A stretch of 64,000 bases of DNA from Pleurodeles waltl (taxonomy: Eukaryota > Chordata > Amphibia > Caudata > Salamandridae): NCBI RefSeq assembly GCF_031143425.1, contig NC_090440.1, positions 335,857,844 through 335,921,843 of the forward strand. The letters are read 5' to 3'. Every line of letters begins with the position of its first letter. Position 1 is the first letter of the stretch. Shown here one piece after another: positions 1 through 10,324 of the stretch. The position numbers and the translations under genes are program-made. The notes below the pieces were generated by a model. It was given only the letters and a program-made list of their open reading frames with translations, ran no database searches and was not told where the DNA came from.

Positions 1-272
1 AGCTGCATGCTCGTGCCTTTTCTGCTTAGTTTTTAGCGCTGACCCTGCCCCAGCATCTATTGCTTTCCTTTTACCCATCTGGGATTGTGGTCGGTGATAA
101 AATATTCTGTAAAGTTTTAATATAACAATGCAACCTACAGGGTGGCACAGTATTATAATAATATACAAAGCGAGGGTCAGTGATGCCTACTTGAAAGGTC
201 AATGTTAGGGCGGAGGCCCTAACCCAGCCTCTTCTGGGCTCCGACGGGCGGGGATGGGCCGTCCTGCTACAC
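1..272. other. Unclassified non-coding sequence
   Basis: I see no gene, hairpin element or clear repeat boundary here. It precedes a 132-bp tandem duplication and may be the outer flank of the LINE fragment that follows. Confidence 0.4.
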
Positions 273-536
273 GAAGTGCCCCCATGTTCTTTATAGTGCT
301 TGTTGATGTCAAGTGGGTGCAGGTGCTTGTGAAAATGGCCGCCTCCTGGGGTCTCAAAGCAGCTTGGGATATGTAGTCCCTCTCAAGTCTTTAGCGCGTC
401 CCATGAAGTGCCCCCACGTGCTTTATAGCACTTGTTGGTGTCAAGTGGGTGCTGATGCTTGTGAAAATGGCCGCCTTCTGGGGGCACAAAGCAGCTTGGG
501 CTATGTAGTCCCTCTCAAGTCTTTAGGGCGTCCCCT
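273..536. repeat. Two-copy tandem repeat, 132-bp unit
   Basis: The block starting 'gaagtgcccccatg' at 273 recurs at 405 as 'gaagtgcccccacg'. The whole 132-bp unit follows twice with scattered substitutions, including the shared phrases 'gtcaagtgggtgc', 'aaaatggccgcc' and 'atgtagtccctctcaagtc'. An open frame across it simply translates the repeat twice and is not a gene. The array sits just beyond the C-terminal end of the LINE remnant at 540-1430. Confidence 0.85.
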
Positions 537-539
537 GAC

Positions 540-1430
540 CTGCACATGCACACTCTAAGCCAGATAGTCAGCTCCGTCTCCATGTACAGACTTAAAAGTT
601 AGACATAGAGTTTTAAATATAAGTCGCTTAGCGACCGGTAGCCAATGCAGTAGTTTCAAGCTATTGCTAGCAGAAGCCGAGTGGGAGATCTAAAATCAAG
701 CGGGCCGCATTATTTTGAATCAGCTGAAGCTTCCTAAGTGAAAATTCAACCAGCTCGAGCAGCAAAGAGTTGCAGTAATCCAATCTAGACATTACTAACG
801 CCAGGGTGACCGCAATTCTCTCCTCCATCTGCAAGTAAGGAAGAATTTTTTTCAGCATTTTCAGAGTCCAGAAACTTGTTTTAGTAATAGAGTTCAATTG
901 GACAGTTGTCAAAAATTACCCCCTGGTTTCTGGTGGCAGTATTAGGAGCGGGAAGCTCGCCACACTGCGAAGGCCAACTACAAGAATTCCATAGCTCCTT
1001 GCTGGAGCCGAACAACAAAATGTCAGTTTTGTCACTATTCAGCTTTAGCCAGTTCTGACCCATCCAGCTGTTGATCTCTCGCATGCAATTGTAAAACCGA
1101 TCTGCCACTTCCTCCCAATTTGTTTTAGAAACAGGGATGATCAATTGGGTATCATCAGTATATGAGGTGGGCATGAAACCATACGAACGAATCAGTCTGG
1201 CTAGAGGAGCGACATAGAGATTGAACAAGGTGGGACTAAGAGCAGAGCCTTGGAACAGCACATGGCAGACAATACGGCAGGGCCTAAAATCGGCCCAACT
1301 CACCGTAATCAGTCTAACACCTAAAAAGGATTCTAAAATTTTCAATGTCGTATCTCTAATCCCTGCTCGATGGAGACAAGGTACCATAATCTCTTTGATC
1401 CTATTGGGAGATAATGGCTTAAACCAAAGC
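540..1430 (-). pseudogene. L2/CR1-type LINE reverse transcriptase, C-terminal part
   Basis: Non-LTR retrotransposon reverse transcriptase, which copies element RNA into DNA at the target site. Read on the minus strand from about 1430 downwards, the translation shows 'GSALSPTLFNLYVAPLA' followed by the catalytic box 'YTDDTQL' (usual form YADD). Next come 'NWLKLNSDKTDILLFG', 'SRLDYCNSLL' with 'LQLIQNNAARLI', and finally 'LHWLPVAKRLIFK', the conserved order in the L2/CR1 clade. At least two frameshifts break it, near 900 and near 690, so it is dead. The N-terminal endonuclease domain and the 5' half of the RT are absent. A minisatellite abuts its upstream side. Confidence 0.88.
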
Positions 1431-1950
1431 AGGCACATACACACCCAGGCATACAGTGATACGGACACTGACACATCCAGCCAAACAGTAATGCATAAAA
1501 TAACACACACAGGCATACATTGACATATACACTGACACACTCAGGAACATACCAATGCAGACACTGGCACACCCAGGCATACACCGATACATACACTAAC
1601 ACATTCAGGCAACCACTAATGCATCCAATAACACACCTTGGCACACATTGACATATGCACTGACACACCCAGGGACGTAGCACTGCAGACACTGACACAC
1701 CCAGGCATAGACAGATGCAGACACTGACACACCCATCCAAACAATAATGCATTCAATAGGACAACAAGGCACACACTGATAAATACACTGACACACCCAG
1801 GCATACACTGATGCAGACACTGACAGATCCTGCTAAACATTAATGCAGACATTGACACACCCAGGCACACACCGATACAGAGACTGACCTACACATGCAC
1901 ACTCTAATATAGCCACTGACATAGCCAGGCACACAACAATACAGACACTG
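1431..1950. repeat. Degenerate minisatellite, about 32-bp unit
   Basis: Imperfect tandem copies built on 'caggcatacactgatgcag' and 'acactgacacacc', period about 32 bp with small length variants. On the minus strand the repeat translates into cysteine-rich strings (CQCICQCMPGCVSV-like) in several frames. That is a repeat artefact rather than a cysteine-rich protein. Confidence 0.85.
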
Positions 1951-2506
1951 ACTCTGAGAGGAGCCACAAATTTCCTTCCACCCAGTGTTCCCCCAAGTCT
2001 CCCGATAAAAATGATACCTCACTTGAGTGGGTGGCCCAGGTGCCTGCAACAGATAAATGCCAATAACCTGTAGAGATAGAGGGGTTAGCACAGTGGGGTT
2101 GATAAGCACATATTTTTCTTTTATACATCTTTTAGGCTGACTCTGCTTTGGGGACCCACACAAGTGAGGTATCATTTTACTTGGGAGACTGAGGGAAACG
2201 TTGGGTGGTAGGAAATCTGTGGCAGAGTGGTGATCCTACAAAGAAAAGTGAGGAAAATCATTTTTAAGCAGAGTTTGAGGTTTGCAGAGGAGTCTGGGTA
2301 AGAAAATGTTGGGGGATCCAGACAAGCCACACCTCCCTGGACTCCTTGGGGTGTCTAGTTTTAAAACATGTCAGGGGTTGGTAGGTTTCCCTAGATGAAG
2401 GCCGCACCCGGGACCAAAATCATAGGTGCTCTCCCCAAACATAGGTAGTTTTGCAATACATCAATTTTGATGTGTTCACGTACTTATGTTATGTTCCAAA
2501 CACTAA
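1951..2506. repeat. Fragment of a palindromic interspersed repeat with inverted arms
   Basis: The arm at about 1961-2023 ('gccacaaatttccttccacc' onwards) is repeated in reverse complement at about 2162-2223. The same motif recurs as direct repeats near 54620 and 54990 inside the piggyBac-type element at 51045-56741, so this is a rearranged fragment of that family. The MITE at 2507 is inserted at its right side. Confidence 0.65.
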
Positions 2507-3135
2507 GGGGGTCATTCCGACCCCGGCGGGCGGCGGATGGCGGCCGCCGGGCGGAAACCGCCCAAAGACCGCACCGCGGTCAAATGACCGCGGGGGTCAT
2601 TTCAACTTTCCCGCTGGGCCGGCGGGCGATCTCCAAAAGATCGCCCGCCGGCCCAGCGGGAAAGCCCCTGCAAAGAGGAAGCCAGCTCCGAATGGAGCCG
2701 GTGGATTTGCAGGGGTGCGTCGGGTGCAGTGGCACCCGTCGCGATTTTCACTGTCTGCTAAGCAGACAGTGAAAATCTTTGTGTGGCCCTGTTAGGGGGC
2801 CCCTGCACTGCCCATGCCAGTGGCATGGGCAGTGCAGGGGCCCCCAGGGGCCCCACGACACCCGTTCCCGCCAGCCTCTTCCTGGCGGTGTAAACCGCCA
2901 GGAACTGGCTGGCGGGAAGGGGGTTGGAATCCCCATGGCGGCGCTGCAAGCAGCGCCGCCATGGAGGATTCCCTGGGCCAGGGGAAAACCGGCGGGAAAC
3001 TGCCGGTTCCCCTTTTCTGACCGCGGCTTTACCGCCGTGGTCAGAATGGCCCGGGAAGCACCGCCAGCCTGTTGGCGGTGCTTCCTCTGCCCTCCACCCT
3101 GGCGGTTTGAAACCGCCAGGGTCGGAATGAGGGCC
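2507..3135. mobile_element. Harbinger-type MITE built from consecutive hairpins
   Basis: A 629-bp element flanked by the 3-bp duplication TAA (2504-2506 and 3136-3138). The ends are inverted repeats: 'gggggtcattccgacccc' at left and the complement of 'gggtcggaatgagggcc' at right. They resemble the termini of the full Harbinger at 7949-16642 ('ggccctcattac'). It has no coding capacity. Almost the whole body consists of back-to-back palindromes, for example arms at 2606-2632/2638-2664, 2743-2759/2761-2777, 2795-2819/2821-2845, 2933-2947/2950-2964 and 3097-3108/3110-3121. The duplication and ends are observed; movement by a Harbinger transposase is inference. Confidence 0.88.
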
Positions 3136-3661
3136 TAAATATTCTGAAAATAAACACACTTAAGTTATGTTGAAAAGACCCCTCACCCACCAACCAAGTT
3201 GGTGCCATGCTTCATCATCAGGGTCCAACTCAAGACACCTAGCATGTCACTGGTGTGCTGCGACGCCTGATTACAGCGGAGCAGGTTTTGTTATTTTTAC
3301 CACACATACTGGTTGGATTTGGCAGGAGGGTGAGTGATGGTGAGTGATGGTTCAGTAGATCAAATTTTATTAACAAGAGATTTCACAAAAATGAAATGCA
3401 CTTGTTAATAACGGAAAGTTCAAAAAACTGAACTAATCACTCACAGCTTGTGAGCTGTAAAGCCACGACAAGGCACCAACCGCTTTACAGTCCATTCACA
3501 CACCTTTCATACATGACATGCACAAGACCATTTACGCCGCCAGCCATGGGCCCAGCACATTACAACACTCGCACCGACAGACAGCGCCACTCAAGGGCCC
3601 ATCACGTACTTACGCCCTAATGCCTGATACAGCAATCACACCAGCTGATGGGAGTGTGTGG
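3136..3661. other. Unclassified non-coding sequence
   Basis: No coding signal. There is an imperfect palindrome near 3368-3410 (attaacaag ... cttgttaat) and a short duplication of 'gtgagtgatg' near 3330-3350. I could not assign it to a repeat family. Confidence 0.4.
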
Positions 3662-4028
3662 ACAGCCAAGTGCCACCCCACGCTCACCGCCAGCCAAGCA
3701 CCACCCTACTCACACCGCCAGCCAAGCACCACCCCACACACACCACCAGCCAAGCGCCACCCCACGCACACTGCCAGGCAAGTACCACCCCACTTACACC
3801 GCAAGCTGAGAGCCAGCCCACTCACACCGCCAGCCAAGCGCCACCCCACTCACACCACCAGCCAAGCGCCAACCAATGCACACCTCCAGCCAAGCACCAC
3901 CCCACGCACACCGCCAGCCAAGTGCCACCCCACTCACACCGCTAGCCAAACGCCACCCTACGCACACCGCCAGCCAAGAGCTATCCCACTCACACCTCCA
4001 GCCAAGCGCCACCCCACACACACCACCA
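3662..4028. repeat. Minisatellite, 28-bp unit, about 13 copies
   Basis: The unit 'accgccagccaagc' plus 'gccaccccactcac' repeats about 13 times with a constant 28-bp period and scattered C/T and G/A changes. Because 28 is not a multiple of three, the open frames crossing it (such as 3518-4189) shift phase at every unit and cannot be a maintained protein repeat. Confidence 0.93.
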
Positions 4029-4105
4029 TCACTAATTATAAATACGTACAAAACTACTGTTGTAATTTAGTAGCGATTAGATTAAGCATTAGCAGAAGAC
4101 ATCTT

Positions 4106-5029
4106 GGGCCATATTTATACTTTTTGACGCAAAACTGCGGTAACGCAGTTTTGCGGCAAAAAAATTTGCGCCGTCTAACGCCATTCTGAAGCGCCATGCG
4201 GGCGCCGTATTTATTCAATGACGTTAGCCGGCGTTAGCCGGCGGAGCTGCCTGGTGTGCATGAAAAAAAATGACGTACACCAGGTAGCGCCGGCGTAGGG
4301 GAAAATGGAGCTTTGGCGCCAAAAAATGGGGCAAGTCAGGCTGAGGCAAAATTTTCGCCTCAACCCGATTTGCGCCATTTTTTTTTTACTCCCAACCCCC
4401 ATTGAAATGACCCCTGTCTTAGCAAAGACAGGAGTCATGCCCCCTTGCCCAATGGCCATGCCCAGGGGACTTATGTCCCCTGGGCATGGTCATTGGGCAT
4501 AGTGGCATGTAGGGGGGCACAAATCAGGCCCCCCATGCCACAAAAAAAAAGAAGAAAATATTACTTACCTGAACTTACCTTATGTTCCCTGGGATGGGTC
4601 CCTCCATCCTTAGGCGTCCTCCTGGGGTGGGCAAGGGTGACAGGGGGTGTCCCTGGGGGCATGGGAGGGCACCTCTGGGCTCCTTCCGAGCCCACAGGTC
4701 CCTTAACGCCTGCCCTGACCAGGCGCTAAAAAACGACGCAAAAGCAGCTGGACGTCATTTTTTTTGACCCGCCCTCTCCCGGGCGTGATTTTTGCCCGGG
4801 AGTGTAAATACGGCGCACATGCCTCAGAGTAAATTTTTTAGATGGGAAAGCCTACCTTGCATATCATTAACGCAAAGTAGGTGTTCACGCTAAAAAGTGA
4901 CGCAAACTCCATGGACTTTGGCGTTAGACGCATCTAACGCCAGAGTATAAATATGGAGTTAGTTTTGCATCGAATTTGTGTAAAAAAAAACGACGCAAAT
5001 CCGGCGCAAACGGAGTATAAATATGCCCC
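4106..5029. mobile_element. Palindrome-rich MITE, 'gggscatatttatact' family, copy A
   Basis: A 924-bp element with inverted ends ('gggccatatttatac' at left, complement of 'gtataaatatgcccc' at right), flanked by CTT at 4103-4105 and 5030-5032. Hairpins include 4128-4139/4144-4155, a long stem around 'cccaatggccatgccc' (4448-4498) and 'cccgggcg/cgcccggg'-type stems near 4775-4800. The same sequence recurs inverted at 5813-6670 and directly at 24114-25036. It has no coding capacity. Confidence 0.9.
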
Positions 5030-5035
5030 CTTGTA

Positions 5036-5590
5036 TTTAGCAACTATTGTGAACAGTTTGTGGAATCCATTTGCATTCATGGCAGCCATTATCTCTGCCA
5101 CATGCTGGCATGTGCTCGCCATGTGCTCTGTCCTACCTTCCTGTTAACTACTCTTGAAAATCTGTCTAGTGACAAGTTATATTGAGCATCCCCCACTTTC
5201 GCACATAACCAATAAGGTTTGCAGCTGTTAGTAATTAGTAACAGACAGTAATGTGTCTACAATTCTTGAAAACTGTTAGCCCCTCCTACCTGTCGACTGT
5301 GCATTCATATGACCTTATATGTATATAAGTCTTGCTTCTATAATTGTACCACCTTCTTTTTAGCCCCTGCGTGGGTATAAAAGGGCCATGCTCTCTTAGT
5401 TCAGTGTGCTACTTTAAACATTGCCGAAGGGTGCTGTTTGAACTGTAGTACCACCTCTTGAGGTTTAATAAACTTTGTCTTTTATTTCAGTTTCTGTGCC
5501 AACTTCTTCCTGTATGGTCTGAGGATTTTGTGCAGAGAAGGGCGAACCCCTTGCGCTAGTAGGCCTTGCTGAGGCTTACTTCGACACTAC
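5036..5590 (+). mobile_element. LTR-like segment with promoter and poly(A) signal
   Basis: The segment has a retroviral LTR layout: a CCAAT-like box near 5208, a TATA box 'tataaaagg' at 5376-5384, a polyadenylation signal 'aataaa' at 5467-5472 in a T-rich context, and a possible 3' end '..ctaca' near 5589. No primer site or internal coding region follows, so it would be a solo or truncated LTR in the 3' flank of the piggyBac gene. The left boundary and target duplication could not be fixed, so the call rests on promoter architecture only. Confidence 0.5.
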
Positions 5591-5812
5591 AAACACAAAA
5601 GCTCTAACTGAGTACATGACAGTAATGCCAACCGTGAAACTGAACATATGAAAATATAAAACAGCAGTTTACGCTCACGGTATTTCCCAGTAATTCTTCT
5701 GTGTGTGGTAGCTCCTGAAACAGCCACCCACACACAGCCCAGGCTTTGAAGGACAATCAGGGCAGTACATTCTAGTCTCCCTCCTGATACCTCTTCGAGC
5801 ACAGACTCTATG

Positions 5813-6670
5813 GGGCATATTTATACTCTGTTTGTAACTCCATATTTATACTTTGGCGTTAGATGCGTCTAGCGCCAAAGATCTTGGAGTTTGCGTCATT
5901 TTTTAGCGTGGACACCTTCCTTGCGTTAATGACATGCAAGGTAGGTGTTCCCTTCTAAAAAATGACTCCGAGGCATGTGCGCCGTATTTACACTCCTGGG
6001 CAAAAATGATGCCCGGGAGTGGGCGGGTCAAAAAAAATGACGTCCAGCCGCTTTAGCGTCATTTTTTAACGCCTGGTCAGGGCAGGCGTTAAGGGACCTG
6101 TGGGCTCGGAGGGAGCCCAGAGGTGCCCTCCCATGCCCCCAGGGACACCCCCTGCCACCCTTGCCCACCCCAGGAGGACGCCCAAGGATGGAGGGACCCA
6201 TCCCAGGGAACATAAGGTAAGTTCAGGTAAGTATTTTTTTTTTTTTTTTTTCGGTGGGGCATAGGGGGGCCTGATTTGTGCCCCCCTACATGCCACTATG
6301 CCCAATGACCATGCCCAGGGGACTTAAGTCCCTTGGGCATGGCCATTGGGCAAGGGGGCATGACTCCTGTCTTTGCCAAGACAGGAGTCATTTAAATGGG
6401 GGTTGGGAGTCATAAAAAATGGCGCAAATCGGGTTGAGGCGAAAATTTTGCCTCAGCCTGACTTGCCCCATTTTTTGACGCCCAAGCTCCATTTTCCCCT
6501 ACGCCGGCGCTGCCTGGTGTAAGTCATTTTTTTGACGCACACCAGGCAGCTCCGCCGGCTAACGTCATTCCATAAATAAGACGCCCGCATGGCGCTTTGG
6601 AATGGCGTTACATTTTTTGACGCACAACTGCGTTGGCGCAGTTGTGCGCCAAAAAGTATAAATACGGCCC
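5813..6670. mobile_element. Palindrome-rich MITE, copy B, inside the piggyBac gene
   Basis: An 858-bp inverted copy of the 4106-5029 element, with ends 'ggggcatatttatac' and the complement of 'gggccgtatttatac'. The flanking triplets are TAT/TAC, a 3-bp duplication with one change or an imperfect one. It sits exactly between the piggyBac segment ending in 'KAFLLRD' and the C-terminal cysteine cluster, splitting the zinc domain. Confidence 0.9.
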
Positions 6671-8333
6671 TACATCTCTAAGCAGGAAAGCTTTTTGGGC
6701 CGTGGGAGGAATGTGCTCAGCAAAGTAGCGACCTTTCAATCTAGCCACATCCTCCACCACTGCTTCTCTAAGAACTCTTGCCTGTCCCATCACAACAAGG
6801 CTTACTTTGATAGGCTGCTGAAATTTCACAAATGTCATCCTTGACTCTGGAGAACTATCCTTGAACACAACAAAAGCATTAAAAGTTGCCAAGTGGAACA
6901 TGTGAACCGCTAATTTCTTATACCAAATATAAGACTTATGAGCAGCAGTGTAAGGTTCCAACCTCTGATCTACTCTATCAACACCACCCATGTGCTTATT
7001 ATAGTCTAAAATCACACAGGTCCGCGCACTTCAGCAACTTGACCCCAAACAGCCACAGGTGAAGTACTCTCATCATGGATGGTAGTTAGCATGTACACAT
7101 CCCTCCATTGTACAAATTTCAGAGCTAGCAGCTCATCATTCCGCAAGGCACTTCACTTTCCCTTCTCAAGTTTTTTACAGACAAGGTCTATTGGATAGCC
7201 TTTCCAATTAGAGCGGATTGTGCCACAAGCAACAGTGTCCACTTTGAACAACTTCTTGAACAACTGAACTCCAGTGTAGAAGTTATCTACATATAAATGG
7301 TGACCTTTGTTAAACAGTTGTCTACCAAGTTCCTACCCAATTTTCTCACTAACTCCAAAAGTGGGTGGACAACAAGCGGGGTCAATATTGGAATCCCAAC
7401 CAGTGTAGACCCGGAAATTATAAACATTTCCTGTACTACTTTCAGACAGCATATACATTTTAATTCCATACCGTGCCCTCTTGCTAGGAATGTACTGTCT
7501 AAAAACCAAACCACCCTTGAACAGGACCAAAGACTCATCTACAGATAGTTCTTTACCTGGAACATAGATCTCTGAAAACCGATCTACCAAATGATCTAGG
7601 ACAGGTCTAATCTTAAAAAGATGGTCAGAATCGGGGTGATCTTGTGGCAAGGCTAAAGCATTAGCTACAAAAAAACATCCCAAGAAGAAGCTCATATCAG
7701 TTGCAACTCATGATTGCAGGAAATATGGCAGTTGCCATCAAGGGACTAGTAGACCAATATGAAGACAGTGATGGCTTCCTTATCAGCCCCATCAAAAAAG
7801 TTAAACCCAAGAACTTTTTCAACTCTTCCAGATTTGTGGGAATTCACTGGCTAGCTCTAGAGTATGGCCTAAGTCTGGCAGCGTTGTCCCTCAAATACTG
7901 CTCTGCATACAAATTAGTCTGCTCAACAATCTCTTACTAAAATATATAGGCCCTCATTACAACCCTGGTGGTAAATCCCGCTTACCGCCATGCAGAAGAC
8001 CGCCAACATACGGCTGCGGCCGCGGAATTCCGCTGCAGGTATTACGACCCACAGCCTGGAATCCGCCACAATACAGCCACACACCCAATCCCATATAAAG
8101 CACACATCCACATAGCCCACAAATCCTTACTACCAGAATTTTGAAACCACGCCAGAGAGATACACTACTAAAAACAACACCAGCATCCACAGACACATAA
8201 CACCATCACTTACACAACATCCACACACCTCAAACAACACACACCAATACACCCCCTCACACATCAACACACACCAATACACCCCCTCACACATCACAAA
8301 AGACACCACCTCACACATCACCCACACCACATC

Positions 8334-9855
8334 ATGGTACCTCAACGACACCCCGGGTTTCTGACGAGGAGCTCAGGGTCATGGTGGAGGAAATCGTCCG
8401 GGTAGAGCCACAGCTATTCGGATCACAGGTGCAGCAGCCCTCCATTGCAACGAAGATGGAGCTATGGCACAGAATCGTCGACAGGGTCAATGCAGTGGGA
8501 CAGCATCCAAGAACTAGGGATTACATCAGAAAGAGGTGGAACGACCTACGGGCGAAGGTGTGTTCCGTGGTCTTCAAATACCAGATTGCTGTACAGAGGA
8601 CTGGAGGTGGACCCCCACCTCCTCCCCCACAACTAACAACATGGGAGGAGCAAGTCTTGGCAATACTGCATCCTGAGGACCTCGCAGGAGTAGCAGGAGG
8701 ACTGGACTCTGGTAAGGCAAATCTTTACTACTATATCCCCCCACCCTACCTGTATGTCATCACATACTCCCACCCTTACCCTCACACCCATCACCCCAAC
8801 AACCCACAGATCCCTCACCAAAACAACCCACACATCCCAAATACAAGCCCTGCATGTGACACCAATGCATGGACACCCATCACCCAAGCATCTCCACTAC
8901 AGAGACTCACTCATTGCTCAACATCACCAATCACACAAGGACCAAGCCAATAATGCAAGCAATGGAGTACAGGGTCAACCACCCATTGAGCACGATGGCA
9001 CACACACATACAATAATTATGCATTTACACCCCAACAGGACCCCTACCCAATGTCACCGGACAGGATGTGCCAGACATATCCAGTCCCCCCACAGAAGAG
9101 GCCCACAGTGATGACAGTAGCTCTGCACAACTGGATAAAGATGACCAGCCCGGCCCATCTGGGACCTCAGGACATTCGGTTCCCCTGACACTGTCACAAG
9201 CCACCACAGAGCCTCCCCCCTCAGGAAACACCAGCACAGCACCCACCCAACGGGCCCATCCCTCTGTCCCAGGACACGTCAATCAGCAGTGTGTCCACTA
9301 CTACATGGAACCCAGGCAAACCCACTAACCCAAGACAATCAGGGACCTGGGGCAGTAGCAGTAAACACACTTTTCAGGGCAGAGGTACAGGATAACAGGG
9401 AAACTGGGAGGACTGCTGTGCGATAGGGGGAGGACAGGCCCAGGAAACCCACTCTCCACGAGGCACTCTCCATCATCATGGGAGCTTACCATCATTCCCA
9501 AGAGACAATGGCAACGGTACTGGCCAAGTTACAGGAGTCCCAGCGGCTGCAGGAGGAACACTACCTTGGGATCAGGGAGGACTTGAAGTCCATTAACACC
9601 ATCCTGGACACCATTGCAGGGATGCTGGCAGACCTCACCAATACCAGGAGGGACACAGTGGCACAACAAGGGGCCCCTGACACTAGCCTGGACAATGAAC
9701 AGCCCTCCACCTCCACTAGTGGACAGAAGGCACCGCCACAGGAACAACAGGACACCAGCACCCCACCCCCTGCAGATGGAGAACCACCCCGCAAATGGTC
9801 CCTGAGGTCTAGGAACAAGACAGAGAACATTGCCACGACCCCCGCCAGGAAATGA
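8334..9855 (+). pseudogene. Harbinger Myb/SANT-like DNA-binding protein 1
   Basis: In Harbinger elements a Myb/SANT-like protein binds the element ends and helps the transposase enter the nucleus and work; that role is family knowledge. Exon 1 (8334-8711) encodes a trihelix-like domain with 'KMELWHRIVDRVN', 'HPRTRDYIRKRWNDLRAKV' and 'GGGPPPPPPQLTTWEEQVL'. A 327-bp intron has GT at 8712 and AG at 9037-9038; joining restores phase across a split glycine codon. Exon 2 (9039-9855) is acidic and Ser/Pro-rich, then has a short helical stretch 'LAKLQESQRLQEEHY' and a basic end 'PPRKWSLRSRNKTE'. Against the copy at 61028, one base is lost just after the ATG, and exon 2 has a frameshift and stops near 9326 and 9425. 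The AATAAA near 10042 could be its poly(A) signal. Confidence 0.88.
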
Positions 9856-10324
9856 GACCCCCATGAATGTCACCCTTCTGTTCCACTATGTCACCCTGTC
9901 CATCCTTAAACTGCCATTGCTCCACTTCCTATGCCCCTTTGGACAATGCACCTGTGAAACAAATAGACTGGAGTCTGCCATGGACATTCCTCCACCATCA
10001 CCCCAGCCCATTTTACAACCCCCTACAATTATTTGCACAGGAATAAACACACTTCAATCACAAAACAATCTGGAGTCAGTCTGTGGTTTCAAAAATGTGT
10101 GATTGCAATAACTATGGAAAATAGCAATGTCAATTTACTTGTTCACATACCAATGTAACACAGCTGTAGGCCAGCAGTAAACATAGCAGACGGCACAAAG
10201 TGGGACCCAAGTCTTTGAAATGGATAGTCAAAGTGACAAGTCAGGGTCCATACACTAAATGAAAATTACACACTTGTGCTAGTTCCAACAATAGAATGAG
10301 ATGTGGCATCTTCTTACCTGTGTC
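9856..10324. other. Intergenic spacer between convergent Harbinger genes
   Basis: Non-coding. It carries an AATAAA motif near 10042 in the + sense for the upstream gene. The corresponding spacer of copy 2 (62543-63021) has AATAAA near 62728, so the signal is conserved between the copies. Confidence 0.6.

Noticed and set aside
1342..1870. Overlapping cysteine-rich minus-strand frames that resemble a metallothionein- or keratin-associated-like protein
   Set aside because: They arise from a 32-bp DNA repeat read in several frames; no single frame is maintained and no start or splice context fits.
2779..3159. Several open frames in GC-rich sequence with Pro/Arg/Gly-rich products
   Set aside because: They lie inside the hairpin MITE and mirror each other on both strands because the DNA is palindromic.
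3518..4189. 223-residue His/Pro/Ala-rich open frame
   Set aside because: It crosses a 28-bp tandem array whose period is not a multiple of three, then runs into a MITE; it is open by composition only.
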